A stretch of 64,000 nt of DNA from Cladocopium goreaui (taxonomy: Eukaryota; Sar; Dinophyceae; Suessiales; Symbiodiniaceae), in NCBI GenBank assembly GCA_947184155.2, contig CAMXCT020000510.1:1-64000 (forward strand), given 5' to 3'. Below the pieces are notes generated by a model, which worked only from the letters and a program-made list of their open reading frames with translations, was not told where the DNA came from and made no database searches. Of the stretch, positions 7,448 through 15,910 are shown piece by piece. Both the position numbers and the translations under genes were made by a program. Each line of letters starts with the position of its first letter. Within the stretch, counting starts at the first letter, position 1.

Positions 7448-9285
7448 AACGACCAAAATCCTTTGCCGAACTGCGCAACAAAGGCTCCACCAGCAACAAC
7501 AACGCTGCTTTCGGCAGACTCAAGCGGGAAACGCTCACCGTAACCTACCCCGAAGAGGAAGAAACAGGGCACCTTCTTGCTGGCGGTGACGAAGGTGTGG
7601 GACCCAGCCCTTTCAAGGACCTAGAATTCGAAGCAGGAGGACTCCCCGTGGCCTTTGAGGACGGGAAAGCAACGGAATCGGCATTTAGCTCCATGGTCAA
7701 GATGGCAAACAACACCGCGGCGAAGGCAAAGGAAAAGCTGGCGGCAGTTGTAGAGTTCTGGAGTCCGAAGAGGGCTAAACATGCAGATCCTCACATACCC
7801 GAAGGGCTGTGGAACGACGACGAGGAGAACCACCTTGAGAGATGCCCCGTGGGCGTGTCCGACAAAGGACGAGGGAAAGATCGCAAGACCAAGAAACAAA
7901 AGGCCGCCAACATACTGGCCATTGCCCGGAGGGCGTCGATGTCGAAATCCACGACCATGGCCCTTGAAAAGGACTTTGCATCGGTCACGTCCGTGAAGAG
8001 CAAGAAGGCCATCAGGAACACCGTCAACAGTGTCTTCAAGGAGGCGAGAGGGTCATCCGGACTGCCACCAACACCAGACAAAATCAAGCTGCTGGGGGGA
8101 ATTTTGAAAGCGGCAGGTTACCGGGCCGCGGGAAACTACCTGGGGGAATACAAGCTGATGGCCATCGAAGGGGGCTACAACTGGTCAGATCAGTTGGAGA
8201 GAACCCTGAAACTTGCAAAGAGATCGTCAGCAAGAGCCGTCGGACCCAAGAAGAAAGCAGCTGAGGTGGAGACATGTGAGACGGGCGAGAACTTCGCGGT
8301 GAAGGCCTCCGCAAAAGTCCCAAAGCGGGTTCCTTTGGCGGCGGAACTCTTTGAGTTCGGAGTCATCTGGATGCTCAGGGAAGTTGAACTAGCCGCCATC
8401 AGGAAGGACCACATCTTCCTCGACTTCCAAAACAAGAAGGTCACGTTCACCCTCCCGGTTTCTAAGGGAGACCAAGAAGCGTTGCAGGTCAAGAGAGTGC
8501 TCCAATGCCTTTGTGAAAGGAACATCTGTTACATGAGCTGCCCCTTCTACACGTCGGTGAGGCTGCTGGATCGCATGAGAGCGCTGGGATTGAGCCGGGC
8601 TTGCATGAACAAGAAGGCAAAGCTCGCGTCCAAAGCGCAACTGGTCGATGACTGGAGGCTCTTGTACGGCACGATGGTTTCTGGTCATTCGGCGAGAAGA
8701 ACCGGAGCCCTGAGATACATCAGGCAGGGTTGGGCGATCGCGCAAGTGGCATACTTGGGCAGGTGGAAGTCCTCCGTCATCTACGAGTATGCGGCGGAAG
8801 CCCTGGAATCGCTCCCAGTGAACGTTGGAGATACGTTCGGAGCCAAAAGAGAACTCCCCGACACGGGACCCCAGGCCAATAGCTTCGTGGGGGTGTCAAG
8901 GGAGGAAGTCGAAGGGATCAAGAACTATCTGCTTGCAGAGCTGGAGGCGGCGAAGGTGGACCAGGGTCAAGCGTTACAAAACCTGGACAGGGAAGTAGAG
9001 GAACTTCGTGCCAGGGACATCAGACTGGGGAACAAACTGCCCCCAGCAGTGCAATCCTTGCCGAGCAAGGTCGTCCACTACAACATGGACATCGCAAGCT
9101 GCAGCCCACCAAGAGCATGGAGGACGGTGTGCGGGTGGCACTATCATCGTTCCGATTTTGTCTTCGTCACGAAGGTGGATGGGCTGCACTTATGCAAGAA
9201 GTGTTGGGACCTCGCGCGGGGCAATGGAGTGAGAGATGGCGAGGGTCCCAGCAAAGCCAGCCATGAAAGAAAGGTGTCAAACTGA
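7144..9285 (+). CDS. Tyrosine recombinase of the DIRS-like element
   Basis: Integrates the circular cDNA in place of a DDE integrase. The open frame begins upstream, but the first ATG is at 7144, giving about 713 residues. The N-terminal half is low-complexity and basic. The catalytic domain (about 8340-8830) shows the family signature: first Arg in WMLREVELAAI (codon 8377), HxxR in GHSARRTGALRYI (His 8686, Arg 8695), Trp in GRWKSS (8764), and the likely nucleophile Tyr in IYEYAAEAL at codon 8788, eight residues after the Trp; the Tyr at 8782 is the alternative. A helical charged segment follows, then a C-terminal cysteine/histidine cluster (CGWHYH ... CKKC). The stop lies inside repeat B1, so the last 20 codons are part of the terminal repeat. 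Confidence 0.87.
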   Translation: MASPDGPGGAPVGLGMGLMGLLQAKRGVPFRSINESGGGTNVGMETTTPASSLTSLLRRPAAAPERWSGSGGPDSTARPGTRQRGHERQEGLEGTEGSRPLKRPKSFAELRNKGSTSNNNAAFGRLKRETLTVTYPEEEETGHLLAGGDEGVGPSPFKDLEFEAGGLPVAFEDGKATESAFSSMVKMANNTAAKAKEKLAAVVEFWSPKRAKHADPHIPEGLWNDDEENHLERCPVGVSDKGRGKDRKTKKQKAANILAIARRASMSKSTTMALEKDFASVTSVKSKKAIRNTVNSVFKEARGSSGLPPTPDKIKLLGGILKAAGYRAAGNYLGEYKLMAIEGGYNWSDQLERTLKLAKRSSARAVGPKKKAAEVETCETGENFAVKASAKVPKRVPLAAELFEFGVIWMLREVELAAIRKDHIFLDFQNKKVTFTLPVSKGDQEALQVKRVLQCLCERNICYMSCPFYTSVRLLDRMRALGLSRACMNKKAKLASKAQLVDDWRLLYGTMVSGHSARRTGALRYIRQGWAIAQVAYLGRWKSSVIYEYAAEALESLPVNVGDTFGAKRELPDTGPQANSFVGVSREEVEGIKNYLLAELEAAKVDQGQALQNLDREVEELRARDIRLGNKLPPAVQSLPSKVVHYNMDIASCSPPRAWRTVCGWHYHRSDFVFVTKVDGLHLCKKCWDLARGNGVRDGEGPSKASHERKVSN

Positions 9286-9404
9286 CACTTAAGTTTGGCA
9301 AGGCTGGCTGAAGCTGGAATCCTAAGCATTGGACACAAACCTCACCAACGCTGAAAAGGTATCGCTTCCCTTGCTGGTGATTGGTTGCGATGTCGAATTG
9401 TTTT
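9225..9404 (+). repeat. Split direct repeat B1
   Basis: 180 bp starting TGGAGTGAGAGATGGC and ending GTCGAATTGTTTT, repeated at 9562-9741 with no difference seen. It overlaps the 3' end of the recombinase gene and abuts A2. The B1/A2 joint shares TT, as expected of a circle junction sequence. Confidence 0.9.
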
Positions 9405-9532
9405 GAAACAAAAAGCAGCACAGCGTATTTTTGTGCTGAACAATTTGACAAGTCAGGGGTTGGTGGGTGGAATTGAACCTATCAACCTGGCCATTTTGGC
9501 TCAAGGGCCAGGCCAATTGTAACATTTTCTTT
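9403..9532 (+). repeat. Split direct repeat A2
   Basis: The 130-bp internal copy of A1, with no difference seen. It carries a second copy of the spliced-leader-like 16-mer at 9490-9505. 29 bp of unique sequence separates it from B2. Confidence 0.9.
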
Positions 9533-9561
9533 CCCTCTGCCACCCACCCAGAAAATGAAGG

Positions 9562-9741
9562 TGGAGTGAGAGATGGCGAGGGTCCCAGCAAAGCCAGCCA
9601 TGAAAGAAAGGTGTCAAACTGACACTTAAGTTTGGCAAGGCTGGCTGAAGCTGGAATCCTAAGCATTGGACACAAACCTCACCAACGCTGAAAAGGTATC
9701 GCTTCCCTTGCTGGTGATTGGTTGCGATGTCGAATTGTTTT
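9562..9741 (+). repeat. Split direct repeat B2 (3' terminus)
   Basis: The terminal copy of B1. Immediately after GTCGAATTGTTTT the host minisatellite resumes (ACAGTGTTTGTGTAAAAG). Confidence 0.9.
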
Positions 9742-9743
9742 AC

Positions 9744-9830
9744 AGTGTTTGTGTAAAAGCCTCTGTGTGTAAAAGCTTTTTGTTTAAAAGCGTCTGTGTG
9801 TAAAAAGCGTCTGTTTGTAAAAGTGTTTGC
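9744..9830. repeat. Right remnant of the 16-bp minisatellite
   Basis: The continuation of the array at 1148-1760, split from it by the DIRS-like insertion. Confidence 0.85.
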
Positions 9831-9866
9831 GATGCAAACTACTGTCTTGCACTTCTCACTGTCCTG

Positions 9867-9960
9867 TCTTGATACTCCTCTTCTCGACTGCCTATAACAG
9901 AGCTTTCATATATCGTTTCTAATATTGCGTCTCCATACTAACAAGAGAAGACCCTGCTCC
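9867..9960. repeat. 94-bp dispersed repeat following the minisatellite, copy 1
   Basis: Starts TCTTGATACTCCTCTTCTCG and ends GACCCTGCTCC. A near-identical 94-bp copy at 13545-13638 also directly follows a 16-bp minisatellite array. The minisatellite and this sequence therefore appear to belong to one larger dispersed repeat. Confidence 0.85.
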
Positions 9961-10252
9961 CCCCTGAACTGGCCGAGCAAACATGACTGTAAGCATTTCC
10001 AGAGCTTCTTTTGGTGGCCGTGGTGCTCGTCTTTGGAGATTTTGGAGGCCTGCTGCATGTTGCCGTGTGGCAGTCATTCGATGTTTTGCAGCTAGCTTTT
10101 GGTAAAACCGCATGATTTTGCGAGTTTCAACTGCAAGCTTGTGTTCCGTTTGTTTGGTGAAAGCATGAAGCTGGTCGGCGCAGCTATTGGTTCGAGATTT
10201 GTATCGCGCTTGGCGTCTATAAGTTGTCACTCTGGGTTCGCTGCAACCGGAT

Positions 10253-10414
10253 ATGTCCGAGAAGGTCGGAGAGTTGCAACAAGGCTTGACAGAGGGAGGA
10301 GTTGATCCCTTCCGGCGCCAGGTGCGCAAACTTGGGATCAATGCATTGACGGCTTTAGCTTCTGAGCTGGGGATGTCACTGTGTGGCATTCATTTGATGT
10401 TTTGCACCGCATGA
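10253..10414 (+). pseudogene. Short coding-like ORF at the left end of the satellite
   Basis: ATG-started, 53 codons. It contains FRRQVRKLGINALTALASEL, a sequence with good coding character, and is nearly repeated at 11369-11527. Each 121-bp monomer keeps part of this frame. I do not recognise the family; it is probably an exon fragment caught in satellite amplification. Confidence 0.35.
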
Positions 10415-11368
10415 TTTTGCGCCAGGTGCGCAAACTTGGGATCAATGCATTGAAGGCTTTAGTTTCTGAGCTGGGGATGTCAGTGTGTGGCAGTCATTCG
10501 ATGTTTTGCAGCTAGCTTTTGGTAACACCGCATGATTTTGCGCCAGGTGCGCAAACTTGGGATCAATGCATTGAAGGCTTTAGTTTCTGAGCTGGGGATG
10601 TCAGTGTGTGGCAGTCATTCGATGTTTTGCAGCTAGCTTTTGGTAACACCGCATGATTTTGCGCCAGCTGCGCAAACTTGGGATCAATGCATTGAAGCCT
10701 TTAGCTTCTGAGCTGGGGATGTCAGTGTGTGGCAGTCATTCGATGGTTTGCAGCTAGCTTTTTGGTGAAACCGCATGATTTTGCGCCAGGTGCGCAAACT
10801 TGGGATCAATGCATTGAAGGCTTTAGCTTCTGAGCTGGGGATGTCAGTGTGTGGTAGTCATTCGATGTTTTGCAGCTAGCTTGTGGTAAAACCGCATGAC
10901 TTTTATTGCGCCAGGTGGCAAACTTGGGATCAATGCATTGAAGGCAGTCATTCGATGTTTTGCAGCTAGCTTGTGGTAAAACTGCATGATTTTGCGCCAG
11001 CTGCGCAAACTTGGGATCAATGCATTGAAGGCTTTAGCTTCTGAGCTGGGGATGTCAGTGTGTGGCAGTCATTCGATGTTTTGCACCTAGCTTTTCGTAA
11101 AACTGCATGATTTTGCGCCAGGTGCGCGAACTTGGGATCAACGCATTGAAGGCTTTAGCCTCTGAGCTGGGGATGTCAGTGTGTGGCAGTCATTCGATGT
11201 TTTGCACCTAGCTTTTCGTAAAACTGCATGATTTTTGCGAGTTTCAACTGCAAGCTTGTGTTCAGTTTGTTCGTCAAAGCATGAAGTAGGTCGGCGCAGC
11301 TTTTGGTCCGAGATTCGTATCGTGCTTGGCCTCTATGAGTTGTTACTCTGGGTTCGCTTCAACCGGAA

Positions 11369-11527
11369 ATGTCCGAGAAGCTCCGAGAGTTGCAACAAGC
11401 TACGACAGAGGGAGGAGTTGATCTCTTCCGGCGCCAGGTGCGCAAACTTGGGATCAATGCATTGACGGCTTTAGCTTCTGAGCTCGGGATGTCAGTGTGT
11501 GGCAGTCATTCAATGTTTTGCAGCTAG
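11369..11527 (+). pseudogene. Short coding-like ORF at the right end of the satellite
   Basis: 52 codons from ATG 11369 to TAG 11525, homologous to the ORF at 10253. It reads MSEKLRELQQATTEGG and then the same RQVRKLGINALTAL block. Several substitutions between the two copies alter amino acids, and function is unknown. Confidence 0.35.
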
Positions 11528-11549
11528 CTTTTGGTAAAACCGCTTGATC

Positions 11550-12050
11550 TTTGCTTGAGACATTCAGTTTCACCGTAGTGCATCCTGTCTCACTGTAGTG
11601 CATCGGCGTGCGTCAACACCTTTGTGAGCAGCTTAGTTATTTGATGTTTAACTTTGATTCTTGTATTGCAACCAGAACTGTCTGAGCATTGAATTTGAAA
11701 ATGAAGTGCATCAGCATGAGTCAACCAGAACTGTCTGAGACTTGTTGATGCACGCATCTTTGCTTGAGACATTCAGTTTCTCCGTAGTGCATCCTGTCTC
11801 ACCGTAGTGCATCGGCGTGCGTCAACACCTTTGTGAGCAGCTTAGTTATTTGATGTTTAACTTTGATTCTTGTATTGCAACCAGAACTGTCTGAGCATTG
11901 AACTTGAAAATGAAGTGCATCAGCATGAGTCAACCAGAACTGTCTGAGACTTGCTGATGCACGCATCTTTGCTTGAGACATTCAGTTTCACCGTAGTGCA
12001 TCCTGTCTCACCATAGTGTATCGGCGTGGGTCAAGCAGAACGGTCTGAGA
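11550..12050. repeat. 209-bp tandem repeat, two full copies and a partial one
   Basis: TTTGCTTGAGACATTCAG starts units at 11550, 11759 and 11968; the third is cut after about 85 bases. The copies are nearly identical. Each unit has internal sub-repeats (GTAGTGCATC and CCAGAACTGTCTGAG). Confidence 0.9.
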
Positions 12051-12053
12051 CTC

Positions 12054-12660
12054 CATAGAAGAGCAATAAAGCTGCCGATTCCTTTTGCGCGTATAGTTGT
12101 GCCGGGACATCGCTGAATGTGATCTGTCACAGTCATTAGTCATAGTCCTTGAATGCTTTGCGGGTCCGCATTGTTGGTCTGCGCAGCTAGGTTTGCATCG
12201 AGTCAGGGCCCCGGGATGGGATGGATTACCTGGATAAGCTGCTACCACAAAGAAACAAATCGATATATTTTATATTGAGATAGAGATAGAGATATGATAT
12301 AAAGATGGATGTATGACTTTTAATATATAGAGATGGATGTATGAGTGTTAAGATAAGAGTTTCCATTCCAGTCACAGTCAGGAGTCAGGACCCTAAACCC
12401 ATAAAGAACCAACTTCTATCATATTGTAATACTGTGCGTGTCCCAGCCCAGAAACGGTCGCTGCCTGCCAGGTCCGCCCGTTTATACCTTTTTTTCAGGA
12501 GATGGCAAACCACCTTGGTTGGGGGGCCCCAAAGCACATAGCCCGCATGACATGTTTATACATGCTGGTTTCGAGGCACATGGAAATAGGACTTCACCAC
12601 ACCACCCCGTCGGATTGCTGAGGTCGCCACGACAACGATGACTTCGCTGTGACTACCTGG
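12054..12660. other. No recognisable gene
   Basis: Unique sequence with an A/T-rich GATAGAGATA-like patch near 12265-12345. Short open frames here have no recognisable content. Confidence 0.6.
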
Positions 12661-12667
12661 GCCGGCC

Positions 12668-13530
12668 TCTGTGTAAAAGCGTCTGTGTGTACAAGTGATT
12701 GTGTGTAAAAGCGCTTGTGTGTAAAGCCGTTTGTGTGTAAAAGCGTCTGTGTGTCAAAGTGTTTCTGCGTAAAAGTGTTTGTGTGTAGAAGCTTCTGTGT
12801 GTACAAGCGTCTGCGTGTAAAAGCGTCTGTGTGTAAAAGTGTTTGTGTGTAAAAGTGTTTGTGTGTAAAAGTGTTTGTGTGTAAAAGTGTTTGTGTGTAA
12901 AAGTGCCTGTGTGTAAAAGCGTTTGTGTGTAAAAGCAGCTCCTGTCTGTAAAAAGGTCTGTGTGTAAAAGTGTCTGTGTGTAAACATGTCTGTGTGTAAA
13001 AGTGTCCGTGTAAAAGCGTCTGTGTGTCAAAGCGTCTGTGTGTAAAAGCGTCTGTGTGTAAAAGCGTCTGTGTGTAAAAGTGTTTGTGTGTAAAAGTGCC
13101 TGTGTGTAAAAGCGTCTATGTGTAAAAGCTTCTGTGTGTACAAGCATTTGTGTGTAAAAGCAACTCCTGTGTGTAAAAGGGTCTGTGTGTAAAAGTGTCT
13201 GTGTGTAAAAGCCTCTGTGTGTAAAAGCGTCTGTGTGTAAAAGCGTCTGCGTGTAAAAGCGTCTGTGTGTAAAAGAGTTTCTGTGTAAAAGTGTTTGTGT
13301 GTAAAAGTGCCTGTGTGTAAAAGCGTCTATGTGTAAAAGCTTCTGTGCGTACAAGCATTTGTGTGTAAAAGCAACTCCTGTGTGTAAAAGGGTCTGTGTG
13401 TAAAAGTGTCTGTGTGTAAACGTATCTGTGTGTAAACGTGTCTGTGTAAAAACTTCTGTATGTAAAAGCTTCTGTGGGTAAAAACTTTCTGTGTAAAAGT
13501 GTCTGTGTAAAAGCTACTGTGTGTAAAAGC
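12668..13530. repeat. 16-bp minisatellite, second array
   Basis: The same GTGTGTAAAAGCGTCT unit as at 1148-1760. Longer blocks are repeated inside it: the segment around AAGCAACTCCTGTGTG appears near 13158 and 13370, suggesting segmental duplication within the array. Confidence 0.9.
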
Positions 13531-13544
13531 TTCTCACTATTTGG

Positions 13545-13638
13545 TCTTGATACTCCTCTTCTCGACTGCCTATAACACATCTTTCATACATCGTTTCTAA
13601 AATTGCGTCTCCATACTAACAAGAGAAGACCCTGCTCC
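13545..13638. repeat. 94-bp dispersed repeat following the minisatellite, copy 2
   Basis: Homologous to 9867-9960 with a few substitutions. It again lies just after the end of a 16-bp minisatellite array. Confidence 0.85.
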
Positions 13639-14395
13639 TCTACGCTCTCGGGCCATCCGTCGTCTAGTTTTTCAGCGCACTTCCAAGCACAACTAGTGTC
13701 CAACGGGCCACCTTTCTTTCACGGCACTTTCTCTTGAGAGTTCTTGGGATTGCAGTGAAGGGAATATAGAAGAAATAGGGGGAAGCAATTATTCGAGGTT
13801 AGGAAAATGTCTAGGAGAGGGCCAGGTTGAGTGCCATTTTGTGGGCTTTCCTGAGGGGAGAAATTATTCTAGGGGTATTGGAGATGCCTGGCGCCCCTCA
13901 CCAAAGTGGGCAGCTGCTACAGTCACAAGACTTGCCCAGAAGCTGGCAAAAAAATCAAAAACGAGTGAAATCCAAATATTTGCGTTCCCACTCATTCCTA
14001 CTAGGGCGACAACCACACACCAAACTAGCCCAGAAATTCGAAAAACATCCAAAACCAATGAAAACAATGCTTAACCAATGGATTGCTGAGAAGGCAAACA
14101 TTTGAAGCTATTATTCTGATTCTTCTTGATCCTATCTGATTATGTGTAAATTTGTACCCCAGCTCTGCAAGGAGGGAATCCTTTTTCGGCCGTTTGCGCA
14201 CAGCTGCTTACGCTTTGCTAGAAAAACTGTGGGTGCATCTTTTGTCAGATATTATTCCAAAATCCCATATACCTTGTCGTTGAGTTCTTCGAATATTCCC
14301 CAAACAGTGTGTGCACACTCAGCGGTTCTTACGATAAGTGTAGAGGCCGGTGCTTGATCAGGGTGCTCACTCTGACCTGCAGCATTGTATAAAGC
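13639..14395. other. No recognisable gene
   Basis: Unique sequence. Open frames up to about 90 codons exist on both strands, but none has a recognisable motif. Confidence 0.55.
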
Positions 14396-14396
14396 G

Positions 14397-14706
14397 GCTC
14401 TTGCGAAATCTTGACGTGCGTTTCGACTGCGCAAGCTCGCGCAAAATGTGCGTCCGCGTTCTGGGCTCATTTTGGTCTGCGGCGTTTTACCTGTAAATTT
14501 CCGTATAAATCTTGTGAAATCTTGACGTGCGTTTCGACTGCACAGGCTCGCACAAAGTGTGTGTCCGCGTTCTGGGCCTAATCTGGGCCGCGGCATTTTT
14601 CCTGTAAATTTCCGTATAAAGTTGCTCTTCTGATGTGTCTTGTGACATGTGGACATGGATTTCGACTGCGCAGGCTCGCACAAAGTGTGGTCCTAGGTTC
14701 TGGGCT
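14397..14706. repeat. About 113-bp repeat, three diverged copies
   Basis: The block TTTCGACTGCGCAAGCTCGC and its variants recurs in three consecutive units, each followed by GTTCTGGGC and, in the first two, CCTGTAAATTTCCGTATAAA. The array runs into the CAT microsatellite. Confidence 0.75.
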
Positions 14707-14711
14707 GATCA

Positions 14712-15187
14712 AGACCATCATCATCATCACCATCGTTGTCATCATCATCATCATCATAATCATCATCATCATCATCGCCCTCATCATCATCATCATCATC
14801 ATCACCGCCACAATCATCATCAACATCATCGCCCTCATCATCATCATCATCATCGTCATCACCATCTTCATCATCAGCATCATCACCATCATCATCATCA
14901 TCATCATGGATCCTCATCGTCATTGTCACTATCATCCTCATCCTCCTCAACATCATCATCCTCACCATCATCCTCAACATCATCCTCAACGTCATCCCCA
15001 TGCACGTCACCATCTGCAACATCATCTTCCTCAACATCATCACACTCACCATCAACATCCCCAGCATCATCACCCTCAACCTCATCAGCCTCAAGATCAT
15101 TTTCCTGCACCTCATCATCCTGCACATCATCATCATCATCATCAACAACAACAACAACATCCTCATCAGCATCATCATCAGCATAAA

Positions 15188-15218
<31 letters not shown>

Positions 15219-15305
15219 ATCATCATCATTATCCTCAACATCCTCAACATCAACATCATCATCATCATCATCACCATCATTATTATAATCATCCTCATCA
15301 GCAAT
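14712..15305. repeat. CAT/ATC trinucleotide microsatellite
   Basis: About 600 bases of CAT-type repeats with interspersed CCT, CAA and CAG. It yields poly-His, poly-Ile, poly-Met or poly-Asp frames on both strands, none credible as a gene. Confidence 0.92.
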
Positions 15306-15835
15306 AACAACAACATTGTAAATTATAATGCGTTATTCCCCTATTCTTCCCACACTGTTTGGGGTCTCTTGCCGGTTTTTTTTTGAAGTCAAGTCATGCC
15401 AGTTTGTTATTATTCTGAATTATGTTGACGGGGGTATACCCTTGAGGCATCCCTCACATCAGAATTTTATCAGAATTTGTAACAAAAACATGATGTTATG
15501 GATTTATGCGTGCTCTATGGGTTTGCCCGTAGGATTGCAAGTTCCCTGCGATTGGTTCACAATTGGTGCGCGATTGGGCGGCTCTTTATTTGGACCGTTT
15601 CCCACGTGTTGCCGTTTCTCCTAATTGGATATATGAGGGTGCCAGCCACAAGTTCCAACGCCAAAGATCGATTTGAAAGTTGATAAAAAAACGTTTTGTT
15701 CGATTCAAGTCAACATGGCAACCTGCGACTGTTACGTGTGGCGTCCCGGTTGGCACGCGATTGGCGAGCGATCGATACCTTTCGGGAGAAGTAATATTGG
15801 ACAGTCCCCAAACATCCAAGCAGTGTGTCTCCAGG
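15306..15835 (+). other. Upstream flank of the FG-GAP gene, possible earlier exon
   Basis: No gene is recognised up to about 15750. A consensus donor GTAAGT starts at 15836 after CTCCAGG. Splicing it to the acceptor at 15909-15910 would keep phase and remove a 75-base intron. The candidate upstream exon would encode LDSPQTSKQCVSR before the FG-GAP region. Its 5' limit is not visible. Confidence 0.35.
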
Positions 15836-15910
15836 GTAAGTTCATGGTGATTCCTGACCTTCCTGGTTTGGTTTCCTGATTATGTAATACTATGTCTATG
15901 ATTCTGTGAG

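Larger units (their letters stand above)
1761..9741 (+). mobile_element. DIRS-like (PAT/Ngaro-type) tyrosine-recombinase retrotransposon
   Basis: A complete element of about 8 kb. Its terminal organisation is A1 - genes - B1 - A2 - B2: A is 130 bp (1761-1890 and 9403-9532) and B is 180 bp (9225-9404 and 9562-9741). This split-direct-repeat layout is the hallmark of PAT/Ngaro-type DIRS elements. Internal genes in order are gag with zinc-knuckle-like motifs, a polyprotein with a methyltransferase-like domain, reverse transcriptase and RNase H, and a tyrosine recombinase. No integrase or LTR is present. Flanks on both sides are the 16-bp minisatellite, and no target-site duplication is visible, as expected for recombinase-mediated insertion. 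The two copies of each repeat look identical by eye and all frames are open, so insertion is probably recent. Confidence 0.93.
10095..11545. repeat. 121-bp satellite array with coding-like ends
   Basis: GCGCCAGGTGCGCAAACTTG recurs at 10419, 10540, 10661, 10783 and on to about 11430, with a period near 121 and one truncated unit (about 10912-10945). The first (10099-10380) and last (11225-11545) segments share a longer homologous sequence beginning GCGAGTTTCAACTGCAAGC, so the internal monomers look amplified from one piece of a larger duplicated unit. Confidence 0.88.

Noticed and set aside
14633..15316. Long poly-His, poly-Ile, poly-Met and poly-Asp frames
   Set aside because: They are translations of a trinucleotide microsatellite. 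The same applies at 24597-24845, 25104-25407 and 55703-55942.
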